From the NCBI RefSeq assembly GCF_004366355.1, contig NZ_SODV01000001.1:1612001-1676000 (forward strand): DNA of 64,000 nucleotides, written 5' to 3'. The stretch comes from Dinghuibacter silviterrae (GTDB lineage: Bacteria; Bacteroidota; Bacteroidia; Chitinophagales; Chitinophagaceae). Every line of letters begins with the position of its first letter. The first letter of the stretch is position 1. The notes below the pieces were generated by a model that was not told the origin of the DNA, searched no databases, and worked only from the letters and a program-made list of their open reading frames with translations. Below, one piece after another: positions 17,404 to 27,097 of this stretch. Position numbers and translations under genes: made by a program.

Positions 17404-17985
17404 TTATAATGTGTAACCCAGCCCCACGGCGGTGTTCAGACTGCTGAAAGTAAACGGCCTGTCGGAGACGACAGGTGGCACCTCGTTAGAAATGACCGGC
17501 ACTCGAAATCGCGACTGGACAAAGTCCGCCGACCCAAGGAGAAACCAATGTTTGACGAGCTTATACCGTAGCTCCAGGCCGCCACCCCAGGCGAAAGAAC
17601 TTCGCACCGAATAGCCCTCCGGTTCTTTAAAATGCACCAGCCCGGCCAGGGCCCTTGTTTTTAGCGCCCACCGCCCGCCCAGGTGAACCCCGTAGGAAGG
17701 GCCGGCCAGGAACCTCCAGGTGTCATAATGGGTGCCGGGCATCCAAGCGTCCTCATTGCGTTGGTACCCGCCGAGCATATCCAACCCAAATCCATGGAAC
17801 GCCCCAAAGCTGGCCTCCCCCTGGTAGTTCCAACCGGTTTTTGCGTTTGCGGAGCTGGAAGCAGGCATCAGGTGTGCAAATGTACCCATAGGAAATGCAC
17901 CGCCGGAGGAAAGGGCGAGGCTCCATTTTTGTGCAGAGGCCCCCAACGACAATAATGTTGTCACACAGAGTAAAAATAGTTTCAT
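17404..17985 (-). CDS. Outer-membrane beta-barrel protein, paralogue 3
   Basis: Exported barrel protein of 193 residues. Signal peptide MKLFLLCVTTLLSLGASA, mature start QKWSLALSSGGAFPMGTF, barrel C-terminus SSLNTAVGLGYTL. The start at 17985 is chosen by the signal peptide; the longer frame runs into the upstream gene. It is closely related to the neighbour at 17996 (same QKWS.ALS.G.AFP.G.F start), so the cluster arose by tandem duplication. Function unknown. Confidence 0.75.
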   Translation of the reverse strand: MKLFLLCVTTLLSLGASAQKWSLALSSGGAFPMGTFAHLMPASSSANAKTGWNYQGEASFGAFHGFGLDMLGGYQRNEDAWMPGTHYDTWRFLAGPSYGVHLGGRWALKTRALAGLVHFKEPEGYSVRSSFAWGGGLELRYKLVKHWFLLGSADFVQSRFRVPVISNEVPPVVSDRPFTFSSLNTAVGLGYTL

Positions 17986-17995
17986 GGCTCTTTTT

Positions 17996-18592
17996 TTACA
18001 GTGAATACCCCAGCCCCACGGCTGTACTGACAGAGTTATACGCGTAATGCACCCGGCTGCTAAAAAACAGGGCGTTGTTGGCATAGATGGTTTCCTGGTG
18101 ACGGTAATCTGCTTCCAGGTAGTCCGCGGTCGCCTGGATAAACCAGCGTTTATGCAAGGCATACCGCGCGCCCAGACCGCCCCCCCAGGTAAAAGGGGTG
18201 GGTCGCGGTCCTTCCAGGGGTGTCAGACGTTCTACCCCGGCCAGGGCCCGGGCCGTGAGGGCCCAGTCGCTGGTGAGCGGAAGCTGGTATACCGGTCCCG
18301 CCAGCAGCTTCCAAAACTGGTAGTACTCACCCCTGGAAGAAGAGGGCACCCACCCGTCGCCATTGTGTTGGTAACCGGCAAGGACGCTCATCCCCCAGCG
18401 ACGGTACACCCGGTACGTGGTTTGGGCCTGGATGTCCAGACCCGTGCTGGCGTTCCCGCTGACGATGTCCGGGTCGGCCTTTGAAAAATTGCCGGTGGGA
18501 AAAGCGGGGCCTGCCGAAAGGGCAACACTCCATTTTTGTGCAGATGCTCCCGACGACAATAACATTGTCACGAAGAGTAGAAATGGTTTCAT
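17996..18592 (-). CDS. Outer-membrane beta-barrel protein, paralogue 4
   Basis: Exported barrel protein of 198 residues. Signal peptide MKPFLLFVTMLLSSGASA, mature start QKWSVALSAGPAFPTGNF, end NSVSTAVGLGYSL. The start at 18592 is set by the signal peptide; an upstream in-frame ATG adds 17 non-signal residues. It is the first gene of the minus-strand tandem, ten bases ahead of paralogue 3. TATTTTG with an upstream GGACAATGC lies before it, as for paralogue 1. Confidence 0.75.
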   Translation of the reverse strand: MKPFLLFVTMLLSSGASAQKWSVALSAGPAFPTGNFSKADPDIVSGNASTGLDIQAQTTYRVYRRWGMSVLAGYQHNGDGWVPSSSRGEYYQFWKLLAGPVYQLPLTSDWALTARALAGVERLTPLEGPRPTPFTWGGGLGARYALHKRWFIQATADYLEADYRHQETIYANNALFFSSRVHYAYNSVSTAVGLGYSL

Positions 18593-18673
18593 GGCTATAC
18601 TTTGAGGTGAGTCAAAATACAGCGATCCCCAGGCATTGTCCATACCCGGGCACGTATAGTTTTGTTAATTCTG

Positions 18674-21600
18674 TTACTTTTGGTCGGCGTCCTCTCCTTG
18701 TAGTTCGTCCTCCTTCTTTTCCCGCCGGAGGTGTACCTGCGGATTGTCTTCGGTGCCGGTGATGGTCATCGGGATGCCGATGATTCCTAAGGGTGGCAGT
18801 CCCAACCGGAACTGGAGGTTGAGCTTCCCGTCCAGACCGACCTGTCCTTCAAAACGGGGACGGAAGCCCAGCACGCGCATGCGGGTGCGTTCGATGGTGA
18901 TGATGTTGCGGGCTATGGTGGACTTGATCGCCACCTTGCTCAGGTGGGGGTTGTTGACGCTGTCCTTGCCCGTGGCCTTACTCACCGCGCCGAAAATCTT
19001 TAGTCCATGTACTTTGACGTCGGCGATCGACAAGGTGCCGCCGCCCGTGAGGGAGGGCAGGATGGGATGCATATTGGCGTCAAGGTCGCCCCCGATCTGG
19101 TAGTCGAGAGATACGATCCCGTCCGCTTTGGACGCGGAAGTGGCCAGGTCATGGAACAGCTTGACTTCGTTGTAAGCCCGGCGGATGTTAAAGTTCTGGG
19201 CGTTGATGTGGTAAGTAAAAAACGCCCGCTGTGGATTTTTGCTACCATAGGTAGCGTCCATGGTGACGGGCGCGCCGATCAGGGTAAAGGCCAGTTGTTG
19301 CAGGTTGACCTTGCCACTGTCGATGCGGACGGCGCCCTTACAACTGTCGAGGGTGAGGCCGTTGTAGCGGACCTGGCCGATGTGGGCGTCGAGGGCGAGG
19401 GAGAGGTTGCCGGGGACGAGGACGACGCCGGTGGAGCCCGAAGGGGCCGCGCCCGACTTCGCGTCCGAAGCGCCGGTGGCGCTGCCCGCCGAAGATGCCG
19501 GAACGGGCGTCGGCGTCGCCCCTTTGTAGGCCATCAGCTCATCGACCACCACCAACGGACTCTTCAGCGTAAACTGCCCGCTCAGCGGCGCGTTAGGCTG
19601 CGTCGCATACGCCACGAGATTGGACAGATACCCATCCAGAGAGAACTTGCTGCTGCCGTAGGAAGCCTTAAACCGGTCAAACCACATCTTCTCCTGGTCA
19701 AACCGGAAAAGCCCGGTTTGGATATTAAGCGGTTTAGGGAACATGTCGGAGGTGAACGAGATCTGCTCCAGCTCCATGGTGCCGGAATTGTTCAAACGGT
19801 CGTAGTGTCCTGCGCTGGCGTCGCTTTGAAGGCCTTTGAGCGAAAGGTTGGTGCGGATAAGCCCCTTGACGTCCATGCCGGGCCGGGCAAAGACCTGGTA
19901 TAGTTTGCCCAGGTCGATGACGCCGTTGGACTGTACCGAATAGCGCAGGTTGTCGAAATCGGAGAGGTTAGCCTTTAGCGTAAAGGGCTGGTCCTCGAAC
20001 CGGAACGACACCGGTGTGAGCCGGACCTGGAGGGAGTGCATCGTACCGGTGGTGTTGATCACCACGGCGCTGACCTGGATGTTGTCGATGGGGTGGGGAT
20101 AATACTTTGTTTGCACGCGGCCGTCCGCAAGGTCCAGGTGGGCGGTGGTCACCGGGAAAAGGTGGTGCCCGGGGTCATAGGTCCCGTGGACCGTTACGTC
20201 GGTAGAAAGGTTGCCCGCCAGTTCGAGGCTGTCCAGGGGATAGAACTGCGGAATGTCCGACAAGTGAAGGACGCTATGAAGCCCCCCATCGAGCGCAAGT
20301 GCCCCCGATGCGTAGTTCGCCTTCAACCGGCCGTCCAACACATCACTTAGCACCCGGGCGCGCAGGCTGTCCAAACCCAGGTGCATGTCGCGGTAGTTAT
20401 GCGTCGGGCAATCGGCAGACAGCCGGAGGGCGATCCCCTCGACGGCCTTTGGTAAACGAGCGTATTTGAAAGATCCGTCGTCCAGGGCGGCGTTCAAGCG
20501 GAACGACGGAATGCTCGTCACCACGGTGTCGAGCTCCCGCAGCCCTTTACGGACAACCTTCGTGGCGTACTGCCCGTCTGCATCGAGGGCCAGGGTCAGC
20601 CGCCCTTTGAGGTCATAGGGCGCGAGACCAAAGGCCCGGTCCCAGTCCCCCAGGTCCATGGACGTGCGGACATGCGCAAAGAGGCTGGGGGCGTTGAGGC
20701 CCTTTAGTCGAAGCACGGACGAAAAATACCCCTGGCCCAGCGTGAAATACAACGAGTCGATATGGACAAAGAAACTGTCGGGGTTGAGCCCGGGGATCTT
20801 CGAGTCCAGGTTGAGAAAAACGTGTTCGATGGGTTTGGGCGCCTTGTTGTTGTTGACATAACCGTTCCGGACGGTCATGTGGAAATCGAGGTCGGGCATC
20901 GCGCCCGTCTTGGAATTGTACTTGCCCGTGAGGGAGGCGCCCATGGTGGCGTCGCCCCGGAGGTCGGTACTGTCCAGCCAGCCTGCGTATTCGGGGGGCA
21001 GCGCGGTAAAGATGTCGTGGAGGTTGGTCGCGTTTGAATTGAGCTGGAAGTCCATGCTGTAGCCTTCCTGGAGAAAGTCAAAGCGCCCCTTGAGCTGGAC
21101 CGGGAGGCTGTTAATGCGCAGGTCGTTTTTCTCGAAGATGAACGACAGTGACTTGGTGTTGATCCGGGTCACCAGGTCGGCGCCCAGCCGCTTGGAACCG
21201 ATATAGTGCTGTTTGTTATAGTCGAGGTCGAAGGTATCTACCTGGATGTTGGACTCCAGGTCGAAAATGTCCTGGGCCAGGTTGCCCTTGCCCAGGTAGT
21301 TGAGGTTGTCGCAGGTGATGAGCAAAGGGATGGACCGGTCGTCATAGACGAGGTCGGTGCCGTCGAGTTGTATCCGCTGGATCTTGAGCGAGGCGCCGCT
21401 GGTATCGCTGCTGGAAGCGGCCTTCGTGGTCGTATCGGATTTATAGACGTTATAGTTGGCCTCGCCCTTTTCATTAATAAGGACGTGGATATTCCCTTTC
21501 GTCAGGTAAATCTCGTTGATGTCTATGCTTTTGGAGAAAACAGAAGCAAGGTTGACCCCGAGCGCCACCTGGTCGGCGGCCACCAGGGTATCGTTTTGAA

Positions 21601-21841
21601 AAGGGGCCGACCCTTTCAGGGAAAAGTCATACAGCGTCAGGGTAAGGGAGGGAAAATGATTGAAAAACGACAACCTCGCCTTGGAGAAATTCAGCTCGCC
21701 GACGATGGCATGGGAGGCCCAGGCTTTTATTTTTGTCGACACAAAACCGGGGAAAAGGACCGGTAAAAAGAACATCAGAACGAGCAGGCTGCCAATGGAG
21801 ATGCCCGTTATTTTCAGCGCCTTAATAAGTATTTTTTTCAT
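18674..21841 (-). CDS. AsmA-like family protein
   Basis: Large envelope protein of 1055 residues: one N-terminal membrane helix (MKKILIKALKITGISIGSLLVLMFF) and a long beta-rich periplasmic part. The start FSKARLSFFNHFPSLTLTLYDFSLKG and the late GGTLSIADVKVHGLKIFGAVSKATG are typical of AsmA proteins, which belong to the repeating-beta-groove superfamily implicated in phospholipid transport between membranes. A low-complexity Pro/Ser/Ala/Gly linker (near residues 775-805) separates two beta-rich halves. The C-terminus is charged (KKEDELQGEDADQK). The YdeI-like gene ends ten bases upstream of it. Confidence 0.8.
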   Translation of the reverse strand: MKKILIKALKITGISIGSLLVLMFFLPVLFPGFVSTKIKAWASHAIVGELNFSKARLSFFNHFPSLTLTLYDFSLKGSAPFQNDTLVAADQVALGVNLASVFSKSIDINEIYLTKGNIHVLINEKGEANYNVYKSDTTTKAASSSDTSGASLKIQRIQLDGTDLVYDDRSIPLLITCDNLNYLGKGNLAQDIFDLESNIQVDTFDLDYNKQHYIGSKRLGADLVTRINTKSLSFIFEKNDLRINSLPVQLKGRFDFLQEGYSMDFQLNSNATNLHDIFTALPPEYAGWLDSTDLRGDATMGASLTGKYNSKTGAMPDLDFHMTVRNGYVNNNKAPKPIEHVFLNLDSKIPGLNPDSFFVHIDSLYFTLGQGYFSSVLRLKGLNAPSLFAHVRTSMDLGDWDRAFGLAPYDLKGRLTLALDADGQYATKVVRKGLRELDTVVTSIPSFRLNAALDDGSFKYARLPKAVEGIALRLSADCPTHNYRDMHLGLDSLRARVLSDVLDGRLKANYASGALALDGGLHSVLHLSDIPQFYPLDSLELAGNLSTDVTVHGTYDPGHHLFPVTTAHLDLADGRVQTKYYPHPIDNIQVSAVVINTTGTMHSLQVRLTPVSFRFEDQPFTLKANLSDFDNLRYSVQSNGVIDLGKLYQVFARPGMDVKGLIRTNLSLKGLQSDASAGHYDRLNNSGTMELEQISFTSDMFPKPLNIQTGLFRFDQEKMWFDRFKASYGSSKFSLDGYLSNLVAYATQPNAPLSGQFTLKSPLVVVDELMAYKGATPTPVPASSAGSATGASDAKSGAAPSGSTGVVLVPGNLSLALDAHIGQVRYNGLTLDSCKGAVRIDSGKVNLQQLAFTLIGAPVTMDATYGSKNPQRAFFTYHINAQNFNIRRAYNEVKLFHDLATSASKADGIVSLDYQIGGDLDANMHPILPSLTGGGTLSIADVKVHGLKIFGAVSKATGKDSVNNPHLSKVAIKSTIARNIITIERTRMRVLGFRPRFEGQVGLDGKLNLQFRLGLPPLGIIGIPMTITGTEDNPQVHLRREKKEDELQGEDADQK

Positions 21842-21851
21842 AAGTCGTGCG

Positions 21852-22361
21852 TTAGCCCTGCTCCGCCTTTAGCGCGCGCAACATGCCCGAATAACCCAGG
21901 GATCGTGATAAAGCGTTGACGGCCTGCGCAATCCGCTTGACTCGCGTAGGTTCCGTTTTGGCGCTGTCGATCCATTTGCTAAAATAGCGCTGGTGGCCGG
22001 GGGGAAGCGTTTTGAAAAAGGCGAGGGCCTTTGGTTCGTCCTGCAAAGATTCCATTAAATCCGCGCAAATCACAAAAGGTTTTTCATCCAATTCGAGCCG
22101 GACGCTGAGGGTAGCTCCCTTTTGTTTGCGCACCGCCTTGCGCATCTGGGCGTTGATGGCGATGATAAATTCCCCCTCTCCCATGGGAATGAGGGCGACC
22201 CCTTCGATCGGATGCTCGTCCAGGAAGCCTTTTACCCGGAAACTGGTTTTTCGGCCGGGTTGCAGTTTGGCGCTGGCGGCGGCCGGAACCCGGATATAGC
22301 GCCAACCCGTTTTCTCCCCCATGTCCTGAAACTGCTCGATGACGGCCTTAAAGGTGATCAT
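21852..22361 (-). CDS. YdeI/OmpD-associated family protein (DUF1905 + YdeI-like)
   Basis: Cytoplasmic protein of 169 residues with two modules: an N-terminal DUF1905-type barrel (MITFKAVIEQF..GWRYIRVP...GRKTSFRVKGFLDEH) and a C-terminal YdeI/OmpD-associated helical segment (FFKTLPPGHQRYFSKWIDSA, then RIAQAVNAL). Family members are linked to peptide resistance in some bacteria, without a known reaction. The start at 22361 matches the family N-terminus; the frame runs on upstream through GC-rich non-coding sequence. It is divergent from the kdp operon. Confidence 0.8.
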   Translation of the reverse strand: MITFKAVIEQFQDMGEKTGWRYIRVPAAASAKLQPGRKTSFRVKGFLDEHPIEGVALIPMGEGEFIIAINAQMRKAVRKQKGATLSVRLELDEKPFVICADLMESLQDEPKALAFFKTLPPGHQRYFSKWIDSAKTEPTRVKRIAQAVNALSRSLGYSGMLRALKAEQG

Positions 22362-22569
22362 AGGCGCTAAAAATGGGCATTTTTTTCCATTTTGAAAAAC
22401 CATACCGAATTGGAAGGCCCGGCAAGGCGCTAACGGCCGTTTGACGGGCCCGGACGCCAGGGGCGGACCCACGCCCGCCGGGGCTTTTGGCTGCTGTCGG
22501 CCGGAGGGGGCCACCCCGGCACCCGTTTTGGCAATCAAGGATACCGTGTCATTAAATCACGTTAATGTT

Positions 22570-22653
22570 ATGATGGCTGTCCTCTTACTCCTCCTGGGGT
22601 TGATTTGTTTCTACCTCTTCTTCGTATCGATTGATTACTTCGAAAAAATCTAG
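22570..22653 (+). CDS. Single-helix membrane microprotein preceding kdpF
   Basis: ORF of 27 residues starting ATGATG: one hydrophobic helix (AVLLLLLGLICFYLFFVS) and a short polar tail ending DYFEKI. It lies four bases upstream of kdpF and has the same size and layout (one helix, tail with F near the end). It may be a second KdpF-like subunit or a leader peptide; I cannot tell which. The 208 bases between it and the divergent YdeI-like gene are GC-rich and would hold the kdp control region. Confidence 0.5.
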   Translation: MMAVLLLLLGLICFYLFFVSIDYFEKI

Positions 22654-22657
22654 ACTC

Positions 22658-22738
22658 ATGATCCTCACCCTTTTTATCCTCTCCATTGCGGTGTTTTTAT
22701 ACCTGTTGTACGTACTGGTAAAACCGGAAAAATTCTAA
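22658..22738 (+). CDS. kdpF: Potassium-transporting ATPase subunit KdpF
   Basis: Peptide of 26 residues with one helix (LTLFILSIAVFLYLLYVLV) and the tail KPEKF, matching the short KdpF that stabilises the KdpABC complex. It sits four bases before kdpA, as in other kdp operons. Confidence 0.85.
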   Translation: MILTLFILSIAVFLYLLYVLVKPEKF

Positions 22739-22741
22739 AAA

Positions 22742-24457
22742 ATGAACACAGAAATTGCAGGTATCATCGCCACTTTCCTCGCCGCCGTCCTCCTGGCGTA
22801 TCCCCTGGGACGGTACATCGCCAAGGTTTTTGCGGGCGAAAGGACCCTTCTTGACTTTTTTAGCCCCGTGGAACGCTTCATCTACAAGGTCTGCGGGATC
22901 GACCCACATAAAAAGATGGACTGGAAGGAATTCCTAAAGGCCATGCTCACCATCAACCTCGTTTGGTTCGTATATGCCTTTTTTATGTTCCTTTTCCAGT
23001 CCCACCTTCCCTTCAACCCGGACGGGAACCCGGACATGACGCCGGACCTCAGTTTTAATACGGCAATCAGCTTCGTGGTGAACTGTAACCTCCAGGACTA
23101 TTCGGGGGAAACCGGGGTCACCTACCTCACCCAGCTTTTTGTCATCACCTTCCTCCAGTTTGTCAGCGCGGCCGTCGGGATCGCCTGCCTGGTGGGTGTG
23201 TTTAACGCCCTCCGGGAAAAGACCACGAACAACCTCGGGAACTTCTGGGTCCTCCTGGTCAAGACCACCACGCGCATCCTGATTCCCCTGTGTGTCGTCG
23301 TTGCCGTGCTCCTGGCCTTTAACGGGACGCCCACCAGTTTTGACGGGAAGGATACGATCACGACCGTCCAGGGGGATACCGTCCAGGTCTCCCGCGGCCC
23401 GGCGGCCGGGATGATCGCCATCAAACACATCGGCACCAACGGCGGGGGCTGGTACGGGGCCAACTCCGCACACCCCCTCGAAAACCCCAACTATTTCACC
23501 AATATGCTGGAAATGGTCGCCCAGTTGATCATTCCGCTGGCCATGGTGTTTGCCCTCGGCTTCTATATCCGCCGGAAGAAATTCGCCTATGTCATTTTCG
23601 GGGTGATGACCGTGGGAACCCTTTGTTTACTCATACCCACCGTGATCACCGAAATCCACGGCAACCCGCTCATCGCCCACCTGGGGATCGCCCAGCCGGG
23701 CGGGGCCACGGAGGGTAAGGAGGTCCGCTTCGGCGCGGCCGCCTCGGGTTTCTGGAGCATCATCACGACGATCATCTCGACCGGTTCGGTCAACTCCATG
23801 CACGACAGCTCCATGGCGCTGTCCGGCCTGATGCAGATCCTGGCAATGCTCGTCAACGCCTTCTACGGCGGTTGCGGGGTCGGGCTCCTTAACTATTACA
23901 TCTACATCATCATCACCGTATTTATTGCGGGGCTGATGGTCGGCCGTACGCCGGAGTTCCTGGGCCACAAGGTCGAAGCCCGCGAGGTCAAAATCGCCGC
24001 CCTTGTCACGCTGCTCAGCGCCTTTATCATCAAGGTGGGGACGGCGCTGGCGGCGTACTACAACGTCCACCATCCCAACGTCAACTGGGCCACAAAGCCC
24101 TCGGCCTGGCTGGGCAACCCGGGCTACCACGGGTTCACCGAAATGCTCTACCAGTACACGTCCAGCAACGCCAACAACGGCAGCGGGCTGGCGGGGCTGA
24201 CGGCCAACAACCCTTTCTGGAACATCGGGACGGGGATCGCCATGATCCTCGGCCGGTTCCTGCCGATCATCGGACCGGTGGCCATCGCGGGGATATTGGC
24301 AAGGAAAAAATACGTACCCGAATCCGCAGGCACGCTTCGCGTCGACTCTTACACCTTCGGCGCCACCACGTTTGCCGTGATCATAATCATTACTGCGCTT
24401 TCGTACTTCCCGCCCCTGGCCCTCGGCCCGATCGCGGAATACCTGAGCATTAAATAA
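22742..24457 (+). CDS. kdpA: Potassium-transporting ATPase potassium-binding subunit
   Basis: Channel-like subunit that selects K+ in the KdpFABC high-affinity uptake pump (inner membrane, SKT superfamily). It has 571 residues and about ten helices. Selectivity-filter loops are visible: [50 protein letters not shown] and a last one near [12 protein letters not shown]. It forms a tight operon with kdpF and kdpB (8-base gap). Confidence 0.97.
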   Translation: MNTEIAGIIATFLAAVLLAYPLGRYIAKVFAGERTLLDFFSPVERFIYKVCGIDPHKKMDWKEFLKAMLTINLVWFVYAFFMFLFQSHLPFNPDGNPDMTPDLSFNTAISFVVNCNLQDYSGETGVTYLTQLFVITFLQFVSAAVGIACLVGVFNALREKTTNNLGNFWVLLVKTTTRILIPLCVVVAVLLAFNGTPTSFDGKDTITTVQGDTVQVSRGPAAGMIAIKHIGTNGGGWYGANSAHPLENPNYFTNMLEMVAQLIIPLAMVFALGFYIRRKKFAYVIFGVMTVGTLCLLIPTVITEIHGNPLIAHLGIAQPGGATEGKEVRFGAAASGFWSIITTIISTGSVNSMHDSSMALSGLMQILAMLVNAFYGGCGVGLLNYYIYIIITVFIAGLMVGRTPEFLGHKVEAREVKIAALVTLLSAFIIKVGTALAAYYNVHHPNVNWATKPSAWLGNPGYHGFTEMLYQYTSSNANNGSGLAGLTANNPFWNIGTGIAMILGRFLPIIGPVAIAGILARKKYVPESAGTLRVDSYTFGATTFAVIIIITALSYFPPLALGPIAEYLSIK

Positions 24458-24465
24458 TCGACCAG

Positions 24466-26511
24466 ATGAAAAAATCTTCTGCATTATTCCCCCGTGAACT
24501 GGTGATCAGCGCCCTGAAGCAGTCCTTTGTCAAGCTCAACCCACGTGCCATGGCGAAGAACCCGGTGATGTTCACGGTATACATAGGCACCATGATCATG
24601 CTGGCCGTGTGTGTGTGGATCGGCATGGGCGAGCAAACGCAAGGGAGCCTGGCGTACAACATCGCTATTTTTGTTATCCTTTTTATCACCCTTTTATTCG
24701 CCAACTTCGCCGAAGCGATCGCCGAGGCCAGGGGCGCCGCCCAGGCCGACTCCTTGCGCAAGACACGGGAAGACACACCGGCCAAAAAGGTACTGGCCGT
24801 GGGCGAGATCTTCCTGAACGAGGTCAAGGTCGTTCCGTCCAGCCAGTTGCGCAAAGGCGATGTCTTTATCGCCGAAGCCGGTGACACCATCCCCATGGAC
24901 GGAGAGATCATCGAGGGCCTCGCCACGATCGACGAAAGCGCCATCACCGGTGAATCCGCCCCCGTGATCCGGGAAGCGGGCGGAGACAAGTCCTCCGTCA
25001 CCGGCGGGACCAAGGTCCTTAGCGACAAGGTCAAGGTGCGCGTCACCACCAACCCCGGGGAAAGCTTCCTGGACCAGATGATCGCCCTCGTCGAAGGCGC
25101 CAGCCGGCAAAAGACCCCCAACGAGATCGCGCTCACGATCCTGCTGGCGTGTTTCACGCTCATCTTTCTGATCGTGGTCGTCACCCTGAAACCCTTTGGG
25201 GACTACGCCGGTGCCCCTATCACGATCGCCGCTTTCGTATCCCTGTATGTCTGTCTGATTCCCACCACCATCGGCGGGTTGCTCAGCGCCATCGGCATCG
25301 CCGGGATGGACAGGGCCCTGCGTGCAAACGTCATCACCAAAAGCGGTAAGGCCGTGGAAACGGCGGGGGACCTGGATACCCTTTTGCTCGACAAAACGGG
25401 TACGATCACCATCGGGAACCGGAAGGCCACCCACTTCTGGCCCGCGCCCGGTATCCGCAAGGAAGCGTTTATCGAATCCTGCGTCCTGGCGTCTATGGCG
25501 GATGAAACCCCCGAAGGAAAGTCCATCCTGGAGCTGGCGACAAACGGTGGGATGCGGCTGCCCTCCGAAAACGGGGAAACCCGCTTTATCCCCTTCACCG
25601 CCGAAACCCGTTGCAGCGGTGTGGACCTGAACGGCGGCACACGCATCCGCAAAGGAGCTTACGACGCGATCAAGTATATCGTGGAAAAGAAAGGGAATGC
25701 CTTCCCCGACGAGACCCAGCTCAAAGTCAAGGAGATTGCCTCCAACGGGGGCACGCCCCTGGTCGTGAGCAAGGACGGCGCCACCCAGGGCGTCATCGAG
25801 CTCCAGGACATCATCAAACCGGGCATCCAGGAACGCTTCCAGCGGTTGCGGAAAATGGGTGTCAAGACCGTCATGGTGACCGGGGACAACCCGCTCACCG
25901 CGAAATACATCGCCGAGAAGGCCGGTGTCGACGACTTTATCGCCGAAGCCAAGCCCCAGGACAAGATGGACTATATCAAAAAAGAACAGCAAGGCGGCAA
26001 GCTGGTGGCCATGATGGGGGACGGGACCAACGACGCACCCGCCCTGGCCCAGGCGGACGTAGGCGTGGCGATGAACAGCGGTACCCAGGCCGCGAAAGAA
26101 GCCGGCAACATGGTGGACCTCGACAACGACCCCACCAAGCTCATCGAGATCGTGGAGATCGGCAAACAGCTCCTCATGACCCGGGGCACGCTGACGACCT
26201 TTTCGATCGCCAACGACGTCGCAAAGTATTTCGCGATCGTACCGGCCCTGTTTATCACGTCCATCCCGGCCCTGGCCGCGTTGAACATCATGGGCCTCAA
26301 AAGCCCCGAGAGCGCGATCCTGAGCGCCGTGATCTTCAACGCCCTCATCATCCCGATCCTGATCCCGCTCGCCCTCAGGGGGGTGGCCTACAAACCCATC
26401 GGCGCCAGCGCGCTCCTGAGGCGGAATATCCTGATCTATGGGATCGGCGGGATTGTCGCGCCGTTTATCGGAATAAAGCTGATCGATTTGATCCTTGCGC
26501 TGTTCATGTAA
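24466..26511 (+). CDS. kdpB: Potassium-transporting ATPase ATP-binding subunit
   Basis: P-type ATPase subunit (class IA) energising K+ uptake. It has 681 residues. The phosphorylated Asp, about 309, is in [15 protein letters not shown]; the actuator motif is ITGESAP; the hinge motif is [18 protein letters not shown]. Membrane helices lie at both ends and around residues 220-280. It precedes kdpC by 13 bases. Confidence 0.97.
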   Translation: MKKSSALFPRELVISALKQSFVKLNPRAMAKNPVMFTVYIGTMIMLAVCVWIGMGEQTQGSLAYNIAIFVILFITLLFANFAEAIAEARGAAQADSLRKTREDTPAKKVLAVGEIFLNEVKVVPSSQLRKGDVFIAEAGDTIPMDGEIIEGLATIDESAITGESAPVIREAGGDKSSVTGGTKVLSDKVKVRVTTNPGESFLDQMIALVEGASRQKTPNEIALTILLACFTLIFLIVVVTLKPFGDYAGAPITIAAFVSLYVCLIPTTIGGLLSAIGIAGMDRALRANVITKSGKAVETAGDLDTLLLDKTGTITIGNRKATHFWPAPGIRKEAFIESCVLASMADETPEGKSILELATNGGMRLPSENGETRFIPFTAETRCSGVDLNGGTRIRKGAYDAIKYIVEKKGNAFPDETQLKVKEIASNGGTPLVVSKDGATQGVIELQDIIKPGIQERFQRLRKMGVKTVMVTGDNPLTAKYIAEKAGVDDFIAEAKPQDKMDYIKKEQQGGKLVAMMGDGTNDAPALAQADVGVAMNSGTQAAKEAGNMVDLDNDPTKLIEIVEIGKQLLMTRGTLTTFSIANDVAKYFAIVPALFITSIPALAALNIMGLKSPESAILSAVIFNALIIPILIPLALRGVAYKPIGASALLRRNILIYGIGGIVAPFIGIKLIDLILALFM

Positions 26512-26524
26512 TAAAGCAATTGAA

Positions 26525-27091
26525 ATGAAAAAGTATATTTTGCCCGCCCTTAAATTGACCCTTTCGCTGATCATCCTCTGCGCGGTGATCTACCCGCTGT
26601 TCATCGCGGCCATCGGCCGGCTGACCCCGGGTCACGGACGCGGAAAGACCGTCACCGCCAACGGAAAGGTCGTGGGCTATGCCCTCCTCGGGCAGAAATT
26701 CACCGACGACAAATATTTCTGGAGCCGTCCGTCGGCCGTCGCTTATAACGCCGCGGGCAGCGGCGGGAGCAACAAGGGCCCATCCAACCCCGACTATATA
26801 AAAGACGTACAGGCGCATATCGACACTTTCCTGGTACACAACCCCGGTGTCGACAAAGCGCAGATCCCGGCCGAACTGGTGACCTATTCCGGTAGCGGGC
26901 TTGATCCCGACCTCTCGCCCGCGGCAGCGCTCATCCAGGTGAAGCGCGTCGCGTCCGTGCGTCACCTCCCCGAGGCCGCCGTTCACGCTCTGGTCGAAAG
27001 CCATGTCAAAGGCCCCTTTCTGGGTTTGTTCGGGCCTTCTACCGTAAACGTGCTCTCATTAAATCTTGCACTTGACACACTTAAACCATAA
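26525..27091 (+). CDS. kdpC: Potassium-transporting ATPase subunit C
   Basis: Single-span subunit (188 residues) of KdpFABC, thought to increase the ATP affinity of KdpB. One N-terminal helix is followed by a periplasmic domain with the family signatures YFWSRPSAVAYN and GSGLDPDLSPAAALIQVKRVA. The start at 26525 (MKKYILPALKLTLSL) follows the family; an upstream in-frame start at 26495 would overlap kdpB. The porin gene begins seven bases later. Confidence 0.95.
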   Translation: MKKYILPALKLTLSLIILCAVIYPLFIAAIGRLTPGHGRGKTVTANGKVVGYALLGQKFTDDKYFWSRPSAVAYNAAGSGGSNKGPSNPDYIKDVQAHIDTFLVHNPGVDKAQIPAELVTYSGSGLDPDLSPAAALIQVKRVASVRHLPEAAVHALVESHVKGPFLGLFGPSTVNVLSLNLALDTLKP

Positions 27092-27097
27092 TCGCTT

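Noticed and set aside
22362-22569. Riboswitch or sigma-54 site before the kdp genes
   Set aside because: A GG/GC pair resembling a -24/-12 element has spacing one base too long, and no known riboswitch core could be recognised.
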